A stretch of DNA of 64,000 nucleotides, taken from assembly GCF_964340395.1 (NCBI RefSeq), contig NC_135556.1, positions 15,457,100 to 15,521,099 on the forward strand. Direction: 5' to 3'. Position 1 is the first letter of the stretch. Each line of letters begins with the position of its first letter. The DNA comes from Glandiceps talaboti. Lineage: Eukaryota; Hemichordata; Enteropneusta; Spengelidae. Below are positions 36,621-63,700 of this stretch, one piece after another. Both the position numbers and the translations under genes were made by a program. The notes beneath the pieces are model-generated. The model worked only from the letters and a program-made list of their open reading frames with translations, searched no databases and was not told where the DNA came from.

Positions 36621-38511
36621 TTAGTCTCTCTTGACAGGCCTGGGTCTTGGTTTATTATCTTCATTCCAGGCTGTGTAGATGAAAGCAGCTAGGACTATAT
36701 GAACTACCACCACAGCAGTGATTCCACCATAGAAAAATGCATCCTTTCTAGACATCTCATAAAGTCCTACAGGTTATGGAGAACATAGGATTAGAAAGAG
36801 AGAACAAGAGAAAGAGAGAGACAGAGAGAGAGAGAGAGAAAGAGTGGATATGAAAATCAATGGTGATTAACTACAATGTTAGGAATATGTATCAGTGTGT
36901 ATACTGTTTGATGGTTATTGAAGGATCCTCCTCTACGGCTACTTCATGTGGAAGTTCTTATCATTAGGATCTACGAGTACAAATGCCATTTATTCACATG
37001 TGACATCTACTGTAATTTGATTGCAGAATTGTTCTCCAATCATTCAAAGTGTTCCTTGTAGAGTTCTCCATGATACAATTCATGCATGAATAGTGATAAC
37101 TTTGAGTTTGATTTGAACCTTCCAACAGATGTTTTTGGTCAGTCAGAGAGTTTTTCATCTGAAAACCAATCAGATCTCTGTTGAAAGACGCTACTGTATC
37201 ATTCAGTCTGATTCCAAGTCTGAATGTTTACCTGTGTAGTACTTACATGAGAATAAACATTACATCATTACAGTTTCCCTAAAAACATTTTCACAGGAAT
37301 GATAACAATTCACATACATTAGACAGTAAAAACACAAGTACAGAAAACAATGGCAGAAAAACACTGCAATTACAAGTATTAGCATATATGTTGGTATATA
37401 TATTGACAAAGCTTTTAGAAATAGTGGCACAGCAAAGCAGAAGGTTACATGGGAAATGGCATATGGAATAGAGTTCAACAAAATGCATATTGATGGCAGC
37501 AAGCCCAGAAGACCAGAAAAGGCAGGAATTAAAAATGATTTGCATACTGAAATTTAACAATCTACCTAAAGAAAGACTGCCTGTATACTGTGAGTGTGTT
37601 TTTTAGCTCAGTATTTGTCTATACACAAAAAAAGGACCAAAGTTACAAAAATGTAGAGATAATCTTGGTGACCAATGCACGTTATCTATCAATATCTGTA
37701 TTCACATTTTGGTTTAAACTTAAAGTGGCCACTGATATGGATGAGGATTGGGTATTTATTTTGGATTTTTATTTTATGAAACAATTTTATCATGGCTTCC
37801 TACTTGAAAAAATCAATGTGAAACAACAACATATGCCAAGTCTATGTTTGTAACTCAATATATTGCAAAATCATAATAAAAGTCTCAAATGTTGTTATTG
37901 TGCGTACAAGAACAAACTTTTTACACATTTTTTAAAATAGTTTTTTGCAATGTATTGAGTACTCAGTTACAAACACAGACTTGGCATATATTGTTTCACA
38001 TTTATTTTTCAAGTAAGAAGTCATGATAACATTGCTTTATAAATTACTGGGTAAAAATCTAAAATAAATACCTAATCCAAAGCAAGTTGTATATCACAAG
38101 TGTTTCAAATCATAGACAACAAATGTACAATTTTTTAAAAAGAATTTGCTGTCTGTAAGTCACTTGGCTCCTAAATCCTTTGTGAAGACATTGTGCACAG
38201 GGCAGAAGATAGTTCATTTAGAAAGTGACAAGAGAATGATTAAGGCATAAAAAGATCAAACATCACAGAAAGAAAGCAAGTTGCTAAAACAATTTACCTT
38301 CGAATATCATATTTTTTGATACATAATAAGATATAAGTGGAAGGAAAATAATCATTAATGTATATCCAAGCATAGTTTTCATTACTTCGGATAATCTTTC
38401 ATCCCTAGAAAAAAAAAATAAAAAAATAAAAAATATCAAAAGATTGTCTTTCTCTTTATGCAGTTCTCTACAGTCTTATTGTTGTACAGTGAAAGCTTGG
38501 GGGTTGGGGAG

Positions 38512-38571
<60 letters not shown>

Positions 38572-38579
38572 ATGTGGTG

Positions 38580-38612
<33 letters not shown>

Positions 38613-39110
38613 GACAGTGTGGTCAAGGTTTTTTTTCTTGTACAATATCAGAAAAAATTAATGAACTGTAACAAAGTAAACTTTAGTTTCTCTTCAGAAA
38701 GGTCAATCTGGCATGTTGTTGATCTCCCTGTTCTAATATGCTATAAGATTTTGGTGAACCTCTACACTTCTTTACTATCCATAATATGATTTGTTTCCTC
38801 TGCCTATGAGGGATACACATGCACTACACTCGTTAGAGAAACTTGAAAGGAAATATTTTCACATTGAACATGTTGTAATTGTAAACATATTAAACTGTTT
38901 CCAGTTGGATACCTATGCAAACAAATGTTTTGGTGAATGGAATGCTGTTACTACGTTAGTGTCGATGTTACCAAATGTTTTATGAAATAAACATGTCTCC
39001 CTAGTTTATCTACTAATACCGTGAAGATTGTAAGAGAAAGGGATGTATTACCTTCCACTCAATGTTGAAGATATATCTTGATCAAATTGACGGTCCATTG
39101 TGTCTGCCAT
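36621..39110 (-). CDS. VMA21: VMA21, V-ATPase assembly integral membrane protein
   Basis: Three minus-strand exons in phase: 39110-39052 (starting ATG), 38404-38298 and 36766-36621 (TAA). They give 103 residues; human VMA21 has 101. VMA21 is an ER membrane chaperone that helps assemble the V0 sector of the vacuolar proton ATPase. The sequence has a short N-terminal cytosolic part, a first membrane helix (about 28-49, MLGYTLMIIFLPLISYYV), the loop IFEG-LYEMSRKDAFFYGG that matches the human loop IFEG-ALGMSNRDSYFY, a second helix (about 70-88) and the family-typical AWNE (88-91). The C-terminus is charged and ends VKRD, where the human protein ends GKQD. An AATAAA lies 3 bp after the stop. It is head to head with COMMD5, and a foldback element sits 53 bp upstream of the start codon. 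Confidence 0.95.
37720..38080. mobile_element. Foldback element in VMA21 intron 2, copy A of a family
   Basis: The arms (about 37740-37872 and 37942-38080) are inverted copies sharing AAGTCTATGTTTGTAACTC-like, GTTTCACATT and AAATACCCAATCC-like blocks. A second copy is found at 62888-63155 in the LONRF intron, with shared sequence reaching GCCACTT at the outer edge. No coding capacity. Confidence 0.78.
38515..38612 (+). repeat. (GT)n followed by (CTGT)n microsatellite
   Basis: A pure GT run at 38515-38569 and then eight CTGT units to 38612, in VMA21 intron 1. Frames across it are artefacts. Confidence 0.97.
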
Positions 39111-39162
39111 GTTGTATTTGCGTTTCTATTCTGACCTCTGCCCCAGAAGAACGCCCTCTTTT

Positions 39163-39983
39163 GACGAGTGTGAAGCTACCATCATATTCATATTCATCTT
39201 CACTTTCAAAAGTTGACCTCTAGCTCAATGTGAATATGATGATAGCTTCACACGTTCATCATCAGATTCGAAGTCTTCCGAATGGGTACGAACACGCGTT
39301 CGGTAAATCACATATCCTTCATTGGCAGGTTGAAATCATGTCATTGTAATTACTTTTCGCTTGATTTGCGTGGATTTGCATGCTTTCTTCTTATTTTTGC
39401 CAGAGTATCCAATTTGCACCATGAATTATTGTTGTCATGGACCATAATTTTTACAATCGATTGCGTTGACCCTCCCCGATCAAGGGAACTACATACATTG
39501 TGATAATTGTGGTCTTGACAACACTATTTTGTTTAAATTACACCAGTGTAAGTGTTAAGTAGGGTTTCAAAGATAGCGACACTGCGGGAAATCAAAACAC
39601 ACCCAGCCAAGCCGTATTATATTACATTACTCATACAGGTTTTTTGTACACCCAAATATTGATATTTCATTTTCAAAGATATGGGAAAGGCATACTAAAC
39701 ATCCAAATTAGTTTTTTATATGACAACAATAATTCATGGTGCAAATTGGATACTCTGGCAAATCCACGTAAATGAAGTGAAAAGTAACTACAATCACATG
39801 ATTTCAACCTGCCAATGAAGGATTTATGTGATTTGCCGCGGCCCGAACGCTTGTTCGTACCCATTCGGAAGACTTCGAATCTGATGATGAACGTGTTAAG
39901 CTATCATCATATTCACATTGAGCTAGAGGTCAACTTTTGAAAGCGAATATGAATATGAATATGATGGTAGCTTCACACTCGTC
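39163..39983. mobile_element. 821-bp foldback element between VMA21 and COMMD5, with 7-bp target-site duplication
   Basis: It starts GACGAGTGTGAAGCTACC and ends with the exact reverse complement. CTCTTTT flanks it at 39156-39162 and 39984-39990. The inverted arms are about 276 bp (39163-39438) and 265 bp (39719-39983), differing mainly by a roughly 20-bp indel. The 280-bp centre is unrelated to the arms. Each arm also contains its own nested inverted repeat of the end motif (GTGAAGCTACCATCATATTC against GAATATGATGATAGCTTCAC). No coding capacity. It lies 53 bp upstream of the VMA21 start, so it probably contains that gene's promoter or 5' UTR sequence. Confidence 0.88.
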
Positions 39984-40304
39984 CTCTTTTGATCGGATTC
40001 GATTTTCTGTAATTTATCACAATTTTCAACCAGAGTATTCGAAGAATATAACTTCTTCCGAAAATAAGGCATTCATTGTCTAAATTAGGTATTACAGATA
40101 CATTCGATACTCTTTCATCACCCCAGACGTTTTATTTCTAAATGCAATTGAGGAACCTGTGACCTGGTGCTCAACAAACAAACCAATCAAAACAGAAAGG
40201 TCATCGACCAAATGAAGGGGAGTTGACACAGTTTTTTGTTGAAATTGAAGGGTTCAACCCGAACTTCACTACAATTACCGTACTCGCTTAAAAATAAATA
40301 TAAA
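39984..40304 (+). promoter_or_regulatory. COMMD5 upstream region
   Basis: About 310 bp separate the foldback element from the COMMD5 start. AACCAATCAAA near 40180 could act as a CCAAT box. No TATA box stands out. The transcription start is not visible. Confidence 0.3.
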
Positions 40305-55573
<15,269 letters not shown>

Positions 55574-55719
55574 AAATAGTATATCACTATAGGTCAATTC
55601 TTTGTTTTTTTTACCATACCAAATATATAAAGATAGTTGATTTTTGTCTTTACAGTTTTTGTTTGGTATAAAATACTACGTTTATAATGGTACTTATTTT
55701 ACTTTAAGCCCCAGTAGCC

Positions 55720-55965
55720 AGAGCTGCAATTTGATTAAAATCGGATGTTGTGAATGTGGCTAGATGTCTTTATTTACCTCTATTTCGATCGCTTTGTGTC
55801 GTATGTTTTGTTCCAAGTGATTGCCACTTTACAGGGTCAGATGTGGGAAAGTGGCAATCACCCGGACCAAAAAAAATTACACAAAGCAATCAAAGCAATA
55901 GATAAAAGCGTCTAGCCACTTTCACCACATCAGATTTTAAACAGATTGTCAGAGCTGCAACCATT
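55720..55965. mobile_element. Foldback element downstream of COMMD5
   Basis: The arms (about 55725-55843 and 55848-55965) are diverged inverted repeats meeting almost at the centre. Shared blocks: GTGATTGCCACTTT, CTTTGTGT, GTGGCTAGA and AGAGCTGCAA. It begins about 150 bp after the COMMD5 stop, so it may be part of that 3' UTR. Confidence 0.78.
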
Positions 55966-56509
55966 TTCCATATTTTTTGTTCATTTATGTTGATTTATTC
56001 TATCTTGTACTTTGTTAACTATTAGTATGATTATTCAGTGATCAAATGCTGTCAACATCCAACAAATGTATAATTTGTTGACAAACAAGTACATAGTCCG
56101 GACTGTTTACACATGGACATCAAGCCAGTGTACACTTTAGTGTCAAAGACTTATAGCTAGGAAATTCAGCTCAGACTGCAGCTAATTGCAAGAATTTAAC
56201 TGTTTCCAGTAAAAATGTGGTCTATTTGGTAATGATTCATGACAAATGGTGGAAAATGACAACTACTGAAGCTTTAAACATTGTTAGCCATTATTTGATT
56301 ACATGCTATGACATTCTCATTTAGGAATTAGGAAGTATAACCAGTAACATAGTCTGTAAGGTACGCCATGATGGGGCGCCCTCACACATCGGCCAACCCC
56401 TGAAGGCGAAATGTCATGACATATCTTACAGTCTACCAGTAACACCAAAGTAAAATATTTTCACTGCATGCCATTCATATACAGCCACTCTATCAAATGT
56501 ACATGTGTG

Positions 56510-56733
<224 letters not shown>

Positions 56734-56833
56734 TGTAATTACATGTACCAATTAAGCTACAAGTTACCAAAAATTATGCAGTTTGACGCCATCAGATACC
56801 TGTTTATATAGCCATTGATTCTATTCCTTAGAA

Positions 56834-56870
56834 ATGTTAGTTTCATATTGATTCTATATGAAACTAACAT
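56834..56870. repeat. Perfect 15-bp-arm hairpin
   Basis: ATGTTAGTTTCATAT (56834-56848) and ATATGAAACTAACAT (56856-56870) are exact inverted repeats with loop TGATTCT. Too short for a typical microRNA precursor; could be a small MITE remnant. Confidence 0.85.
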
Positions 56871-57923
56871 GTACAAGGAGATCTATCAAAATTCTGTGTA
56901 GTTTTTGTAAAGTTCATATATATGATATCTTGCTTTCGTAACTTTTTTTGTCGACGTTTGTTTTATCTGATTAGCTTACCACATACCAGGAAGTTAGTAT
57001 ATAGTCCAGCGGTTCTGAAATATTTTCTCAGTGAGCGAAGGGAAATGCAACTAAGTTACCAATGCCAATAAAATGCACACTTTTTTGCAAGCCAAGTTTA
57101 CAACATTTGTAGTGAATATTTGATATTGGTTTGTATTTGTTGTTAAAATCTGTAAAAGTTGTACTAAAATTACAGTGTGATTACTCAACTCTTTTCCTGT
57201 CTTTTGGAAATCATATGTGTATAATTTTGATTTTGTATTTTTTCCATTCATGTAGACAATCTAATAACCAATGTCACATGTCGTAAACAAAACTATTTGA
57301 TTATTTTCCCTGTTTCCCATAATGCACAACGACAGTGCTTATTTGCTGAAAGTATATATGATGATTGCGTTCAATCATTCAAAATAACTCCCTACCCCAC
57401 ACTCTGCCCCCCTCATTTTCAAGCACCAAGAGTTATCAATTTGTTGAAAATAATTCCAGTGTGTAAACAAATTATGTACATACGAATATTTTGTTGCAGA
57501 AACCGTTAAAAAAGTGTCAACTAATTTTCGTCGGTGTTTTACAAAATCTCACACCACTAAAAGAAATAAAATAAAATAAAAGAGATAAAATCAACAAATC
57601 TTCTTCTCAAATCTGGTTGCAGATTTTAAAAAACATTATTCCCTGAAATTATACATATTTATGTAAAATCAAAATGGCTGCCATCGGGGATGTCATTATG
57701 GGATATTGCAGGTTGTTTGATATCTGAAACTATTTTATAGGAACCTCCTTCTATGTTCTCTTTAAACTCAGGTGTTATATAGTTCAGAAAAACTTACAAA
57801 CACTTGAACCAAATGCATGAATAAAGAATATTAAAACATATACTTATGTGTGGAGATGACTTTATTTTGAAATGATTTGAACGATCCGACTGGCATTTCT
57901 GGTCCCGTGTTTAAAGGGTAAAG

Positions 57924-57947
57924 CTCAGACCACTATAGTGGTCTGAG
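57924..57947. repeat. Perfect 24-bp palindrome
   Basis: CTCAGACCACTA is followed directly by its reverse complement TAGTGGTCTGAG, with no loop. No function evident. Confidence 0.95.
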
Positions 57948-58867
57948 GGTAAAGTAAATGTGAGAGTGTGTGTTCAAGGGCTCTGGTTTCATAGTTCTTG
58001 CAGTCAAACTTTTTTACTCTATACCCAGAATGTTTTAATGATGAATCAGGAGCACAAATCATGAAAGACCAAGTGTAGTACAAATTTGATACTAGAAGTG
58101 AAACATTTGTAAAGAAAAAATTTACCAAATATATAATTTTCAAATATAAGCTTTAATGGGAATTTTTCATGTTTAGGCCATGTTGAAAATTTTCAAAAAT
58201 GTTCAAGGAATAAGGCAATCCCACTACGTCAACCGTAAGAAAGCTTGCATATCTTATAAAGGTTGTTTATGTAGCTTGTAGTTTTAATAAGTCATTTGCA
58301 TAATTGATGATTTTTGATTGAGAACATCATGAATGGTAGTTAGAGCTCAGAATTTTCATTCTGACAAAGTGTAGGAACAAAACTCTAAAGGCTTTGCCAT
58401 TATTGATGGCAAGTCAGTTTATGTCTGGTTTGTGTTTGAAATTAGTGTTATCTGAAAGCCATGGACAGAGTATCGTTTTCTTAGCTCTGTTATTTCCCAA
58501 CATTTTTCTTCAGCCAAGGAAAATATGAGACCTGAGGGAGCTTTGTCAGTATGAGTTGATAGATGAGTAATGAATACCCTTAGATCACAAGTATTTTCCA
58601 GATAAATGAAGAAAAAATATTGGAGAATATTTTATGTATTCATACTGTAGGTATGTATGGACCTATAAGTGAATTTATCATGCCGATTTACAGAGCTACA
58701 AAGACCACTATGTAAAGTTTAATACCTGTTCATTTCAGTAAATTAGCATATTTTTTTTATTTGTCTAACGTAGTTCAAGGAAGGTCAAACCTATTTTGCC
58801 GTATAGTTTGATATTTTATTTTGTGTAGATTTATAAGACATCTTTTCTCTTAAATTTCGATTCATTA

Positions 58868-59260
58868 GGGAGCCTTCAGTAATTACAAGGGGGCGGGGAA
58901 ATAGGCTTGGACTGTTGTGTAAAATGTGACCCTCCCCCGACTCTGTGGTGTATGGTTGTCAGCCACAATTTTGATACAGGCTGATATCATGTACATAACC
59001 CTAACCCTAACCGTAATCCTAACCATAACCCTAACCGAATAGTAGCAATGGGATTTGGATCCGGTGGCAGCCATGGGGTGACAACCCCCCCACCCCCCCA
59101 ATAATGCAATGTTAAGCAATGCAATGAGTCAATGTAAAATGTGGCCCTTCCCCTAATCCCACTTTCTAATATATGCCCCCCCCCCCCCCAAGCTGATTTG
59201 TAAAAAGTGAAGAAAAAAAACGTGCTCCCTTCCCTCATCCTTGTAAATACTGAAGGCTAC
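58868..59260. mobile_element. Element with AGCCTTCAGTA..TTACAAGG inverted ends, containing telomere-like hexamers
   Basis: AGCCTTCAGTAATTACAAGG near 58871 is mirrored by CCTTGTAAATACTGAAGGCT ending near 59258, one or two differences over 20 bp. Inside are GTAAAATGTGACCCT and GTAAAATGTGGCCCT, C-rich runs and the hexamer tract at 58996-59037. No coding capacity and no certain target-site duplication. Confidence 0.6.
58996..59037 (-). repeat. Interstitial telomere-type repeat, seven (TTAGGG)-like units
   Basis: Seven consecutive TAACCN-type hexamers: TAACCC, TAACCC, TAACCG, TAATCC, TAACCA, TAACCC, TAACCG. Four of the seven differ from TAACCC. TTAGGG telomeres are ancestral for animals, so this is a degenerate internal copy, not a chromosome end. 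Confidence 0.88.
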
Positions 59261-59915
59261 TTTAGGCAAAATTTTGAAAAAAATATGTTTCCGATAACTC
59301 AACCGATCCTGGTATAAGATTCTAAACAAATTCTTTGTCTTCTTGACCTTCATGAATTCTATATCATAATCATCTCTGAAAATTGATTAAACTACGTGCA
59401 TGGTACGTACTACATTTATTTTGGTGTCGTCAGAGTCAATGCACTGTACGTGACTTCCATGCAGGGTCAGGGTCAAGTCCCGGGGGTCAAGTGTAATGTG
59501 AATGTTCGTCATGAGCATGAGCGTCATGATCAATGTTTGAAAAACATACTAGTGTAATATACATGAAATATACATAATACTTTAATATTAAGCAAAGTAA
59601 CATGATCAATTCTGAGAAACTCGTTCGGATCATATGTTTACCGACAGTTTTCAAATGAAATGTCTGTGACCCGGGTCTGTGCCACCTTTGTGGATCGACA
59701 GGGCCGCGCATGTTTTTTATTTTTTAATTTTTTTTTTACAATATTGTACAAATATAGATAATTAAATGAAAAAACCCAACAATATTTCGAGCACAATTTA
59801 TCACGCAGTTGGAAAGTAAAGTTTCTCTTCAAATAAGGCTTAATATTGGTCAATTCTGTGGGTTTTTTTTCATTTGATTGAAATCAATGTGATGGTCGAT
59901 GTTTGGCGAGTTTTG

Positions 59916-59953
59916 GTACGCTATGAAGTTTTTATTAAAACTGCATAGCGTAC
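59916..59953. repeat. Hairpin GTACGCTATG..CATAGCGTAC
   Basis: GTACGCTATGAAGTTTT and AAAACTGCATAGCGTAC pair over 17 positions with one mismatch around loop TATT. It lies about 820 bp upstream of the LONRF start. Confidence 0.8.
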
Positions 59954-60519
59954 AGACGGTGCAGTCAGACGGTGATATACGCAAGCAGCACAACCTTTCA
60001 CTGTGTAGGTAAACATATTTACTCTGCATATTTATAGATAGATATATATAATATGTTTGTTACATGTACATGTATATGTATGTTAATGATCAATGGAAAT
60101 CAATAAATGTGCAAATCTATTAAAACACAACATTCCAAGTTACTTGTACTACAACACAGCATGTGTACAACGTTCAGTATTAAAACAGAAGAAAAGTGTG
60201 AAGGTTTTCGTGTGTTTGTCTATCACGTTGAAGGTGTTTTTGTCGGGCTGCGTGAACTTGAAAAATAGCGCTTTCGTAACCAAAAAATCTATGTAATAGG
60301 GTAGTGACCCTTGCTCTTCACAGTATAATGGTACACTTTAAGTGCATAATGCTCTTATTCCATATTATTCACTTTGACCATATGTTACTAAAATTGTGTC
60401 GTAAAATGAAAAGTAAAGATATTTCGCATTCAATTTCTTAAAATATGAAGTGTCGTCAGAAACAACTATTATGAAGGGGGGACTTTATAACTGGAACAGC
60501 ACAGAACAGCGTTCAGTGG

Positions 60520-60702
60520 CCAATAAAAAGGGGTAACTACATCACGTGACTTTATGTAAGCCGTGCCGAAGGTGAACGCTATTTGAACCCTTATGTAGGC
60601 CGAGAGGTCAGTTATGAGAAGACATCGTACCACGTATAACGTTTTCTGTGTTTCTCTGACTCGATCCAGATTCAACGAGTGTTAATCCACTGACTCTATA
60701 TA
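60520..60702 (+). promoter_or_regulatory. Probable LONRF promoter motifs: CCAAT, CACGTG E-box, TATATA
   Basis: CCAAT at 60520-60524, the E-box TCACGTGA around 60543-60548 and TATATA at 60697-60702 lie 255, 230 and 75 bp upstream of the start codon. The spacing is plausible for a proximal promoter. TCACGTGA fits binding sites of bHLH-zip factors such as USF, MITF or TFEB. Assignment is from motifs only. Confidence 0.35.
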
Positions 60703-60774
60703 CCATTGGGATATTTGTAGTGGATCAGTACTCGTCTCTATGATTTTTTTAGTACTCAACTCTGTACGTCAGCT

Positions 60775-63700
60775 ATGGATGTAGCAAGGGAAGCATTCAT
60801 AAGCCAGAATTTCGACGTCGCGGCTCAAATCTACAGTCGTCTTCTCCGGGAACACGGGCCAAATATGGATTTCTATCTTGCAAAAGGCGATTCTGAAGCA
60901 CGAGCTGGAAATCTTGATGAAGCCTTTAACTCCTATGCGGCGGCTTTCGAACTAGGAAACGTTTCATCCGATCGGTTGACTCATTTAGTGACAGGTTTTG
61001 TTGAAATTATCAGCAAAAAGGAGGGTTTGTCAGCTGGAACCTATCAGAAGGAATCTTTGGACATGTTTTCCTGTTTGATATGTCACAGTTTATTGTATGA
61101 ACCTGTTACTTTACCCTGTGGCCATACTTTCTGTAAACTTTGTCTACAAAAACTTCAAACCAGAACGTGTAAAAAATGTAATGTTCACCACGCAGGGTTA
61201 GTAATTACAACTCTCAAACTTAACGTCGAATTGTCAAATTTACTTGAAAAGTACTTTGCAAATGAAAGCAAAGCTTGTAAAACGAAAGCTATCGGCAATC
61301 AACTTTTTTCAGAGGAAAAATATCTTGAGGCCGTGGAGAAGTATTCCGAAGCGTTAACATTGGGTAAGTTCGAAATATGTGTTATTTACAAAGTGATGGT
61401 TTCCAGTAGTACACTGTACAACAACAATACAGTTTGAATGGGTAGTTGAATACTACTACTAGCAAGCCAACTCTTTTTACCAACTCGATATTCGTTCTAA
61501 AGCTGAGAACTAGAGAGACTGTGCCAAGGAAAGATCAACTGCGAATTTAGTAATTTCATGATTTCATTGACACCTTTATTTTTTTTACATTATGCAAATA
61601 CAAAGTTATTTAACTCGGGGTCAACGGTAAACGATGACACATAAACACTTGCAACCTAACCTGTCGAAGTGTCGACGGTTGGTGTTACATGAAATAATAA
61701 ACTGATTTTCTCTCTAACTTTATTGGTGGAATCGTTTTAAAAAAGGACGTCTTTAAAAGAGGAATCTTCTAAATCAGGTATCGACCAATTTAGAAATAGC
61801 ACCACTCTCTAGATCAAAATAAAACACGTGTGTGTTTTGGTGCTCGACCGAAATAAACATGGCTAAAACACTTGCCTCGTGAGCTTGCGTAACTAATGAA
61901 CGGACTACGTAATGCATTGAGAATCTCAATTGGACGGTACAATCTATAATTAATTTTCTCGCCGGGGCAGTTAGTTATTTTGATATCTCAAACAACAGCT
62001 CATCGTCGACACTTATGAATGGAAATGATTCTAAGTTTTCAAATATTTGTAGCGAAATTGGTGAGTGTTTATTTAGAAGCCATGGCCATTAGACTACAGC
62101 CCGTGTCCGGATGACATGATGGTATCCCCTCCACCGTCTGTGCTTATCAAAAAGCTTAGTTGGTCAACCGATAATGGTATGACCCCAAAGTTCACCTTTC
62201 TCGTAATGAATATTTATGAGTTAGCCAAACTGGTTTATGTAAGTTTTGACAACGACCCTTCAATTTCATGCCAAATTCTACTATTTTAGTCAGTAAAAGC
62301 ACTCGGTGTAGTCCTATTCATGAACTAAAATGATGAATACTTAATAACTGTCGTAGGAGCAGGTGAACATGTACTTGAATTAGTACTAGTACCGCGCACG
62401 GACAGTTTTCTTGTGCTAGTATTAGCACGCATGTTGTAAGCTTGAGATTGTACTTCATAGGGTTAAATTCAACAAAAGATTTGTTACAAATGTTGATGAA
62501 TAATGAATGTGTGAAAAGGGGATAGTTTCTAATATTACTGTATCAGAGAAGTTGTGCTTGCCACCAAAAAGTCACATGGCATGGTATTGAAAGTATTGAA
62601 CAGATCAGAACACACAAAGGGAACATCTATTGTGAAACAACCTATTACATATTATTTGTATACATAACCTTGTATAATTGGCAGTTTCATAAAACCTGTC
62701 CTAAAATCATTTAACCCGACCACGAAAAACTAATCACATAAGTTCATAAGTAAAGTTAATTGATTCCTGATATTTCAAATTTAAAATAAATTTTCAGCTT
62801 GAGTGTTTTGAATGGGAGAGCCTCGGAGGGTGTTTGTCACATGGCATTGCTTCTGTTGGTGCAATATTTTGGGGTGTATGGTGAAACAACATTGACTTTA
62901 CAAGTCTGTGTTTGTAACTCAGTACATTGCAAAAAGTTCAAAAATGTGTAAAAAAAAAATAAATAAATAAAAAAGTTTGTTACTGTACAAAATATATGTA
63001 CAATGACAAACATTTTACACAATTTATTGTACTTGCAAATGTTGTTTCACATTGATTTTTCAAGTAGGTCGGAAGCCATGATAAAATTGTTTAATGAATT
63101 AAATATCCTGAATAAATTCCCAATTCTCATCCATATAGCCACTTCAACCCATAATTTTGTATTTTGATTATTCTTCAGTGCCAAGAGATCATTTACTTGC
63201 CAGTAACCGGTCCCATGCATATGCAACATTAGGTAATTACCAGGATGCCCTGAAGGACAGTGACAGGGCCTGTGAGTTGAGACCAGACTGGCCAAAGGTA
63301 AGTTACACAAGAATTCGTTTTGAAAAGTTATGAAACAAAACTTCATTTTCACACTTGCGTCTGTGAACACAAATAAAAAAAAACATTAAGCAGCACTGGT
63401 TGTAACTGGAGTGTTGATATATTTATGTATTTGACCAGTCAAGGTCTATGGTGGAATGCCATTCACGACCTGTTCGAAATAGGAGATAAAATTAACAATT
63501 TCGTAAAGAGCTACACAAACTAGTTGAAACACATGGAATTTAGTAATTTTGGGGTATACAATATTTTGACCGAGTTGCCAAATTATACAATATTTTGACC
63601 GAGTTACCAAATTGTGAATGACTTGATGTCACAATTTGTATATTAATTGACCTGGTCATTTCGTGTGAGATATTGATCACTTAAACATGTGTTATTAAAA

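Noticed and set aside
56834-56870. Perfect hairpin as a microRNA precursor
   Set aside because: Stem of 15 bp with a 7-base loop is too short for Dicer processing as normally seen.
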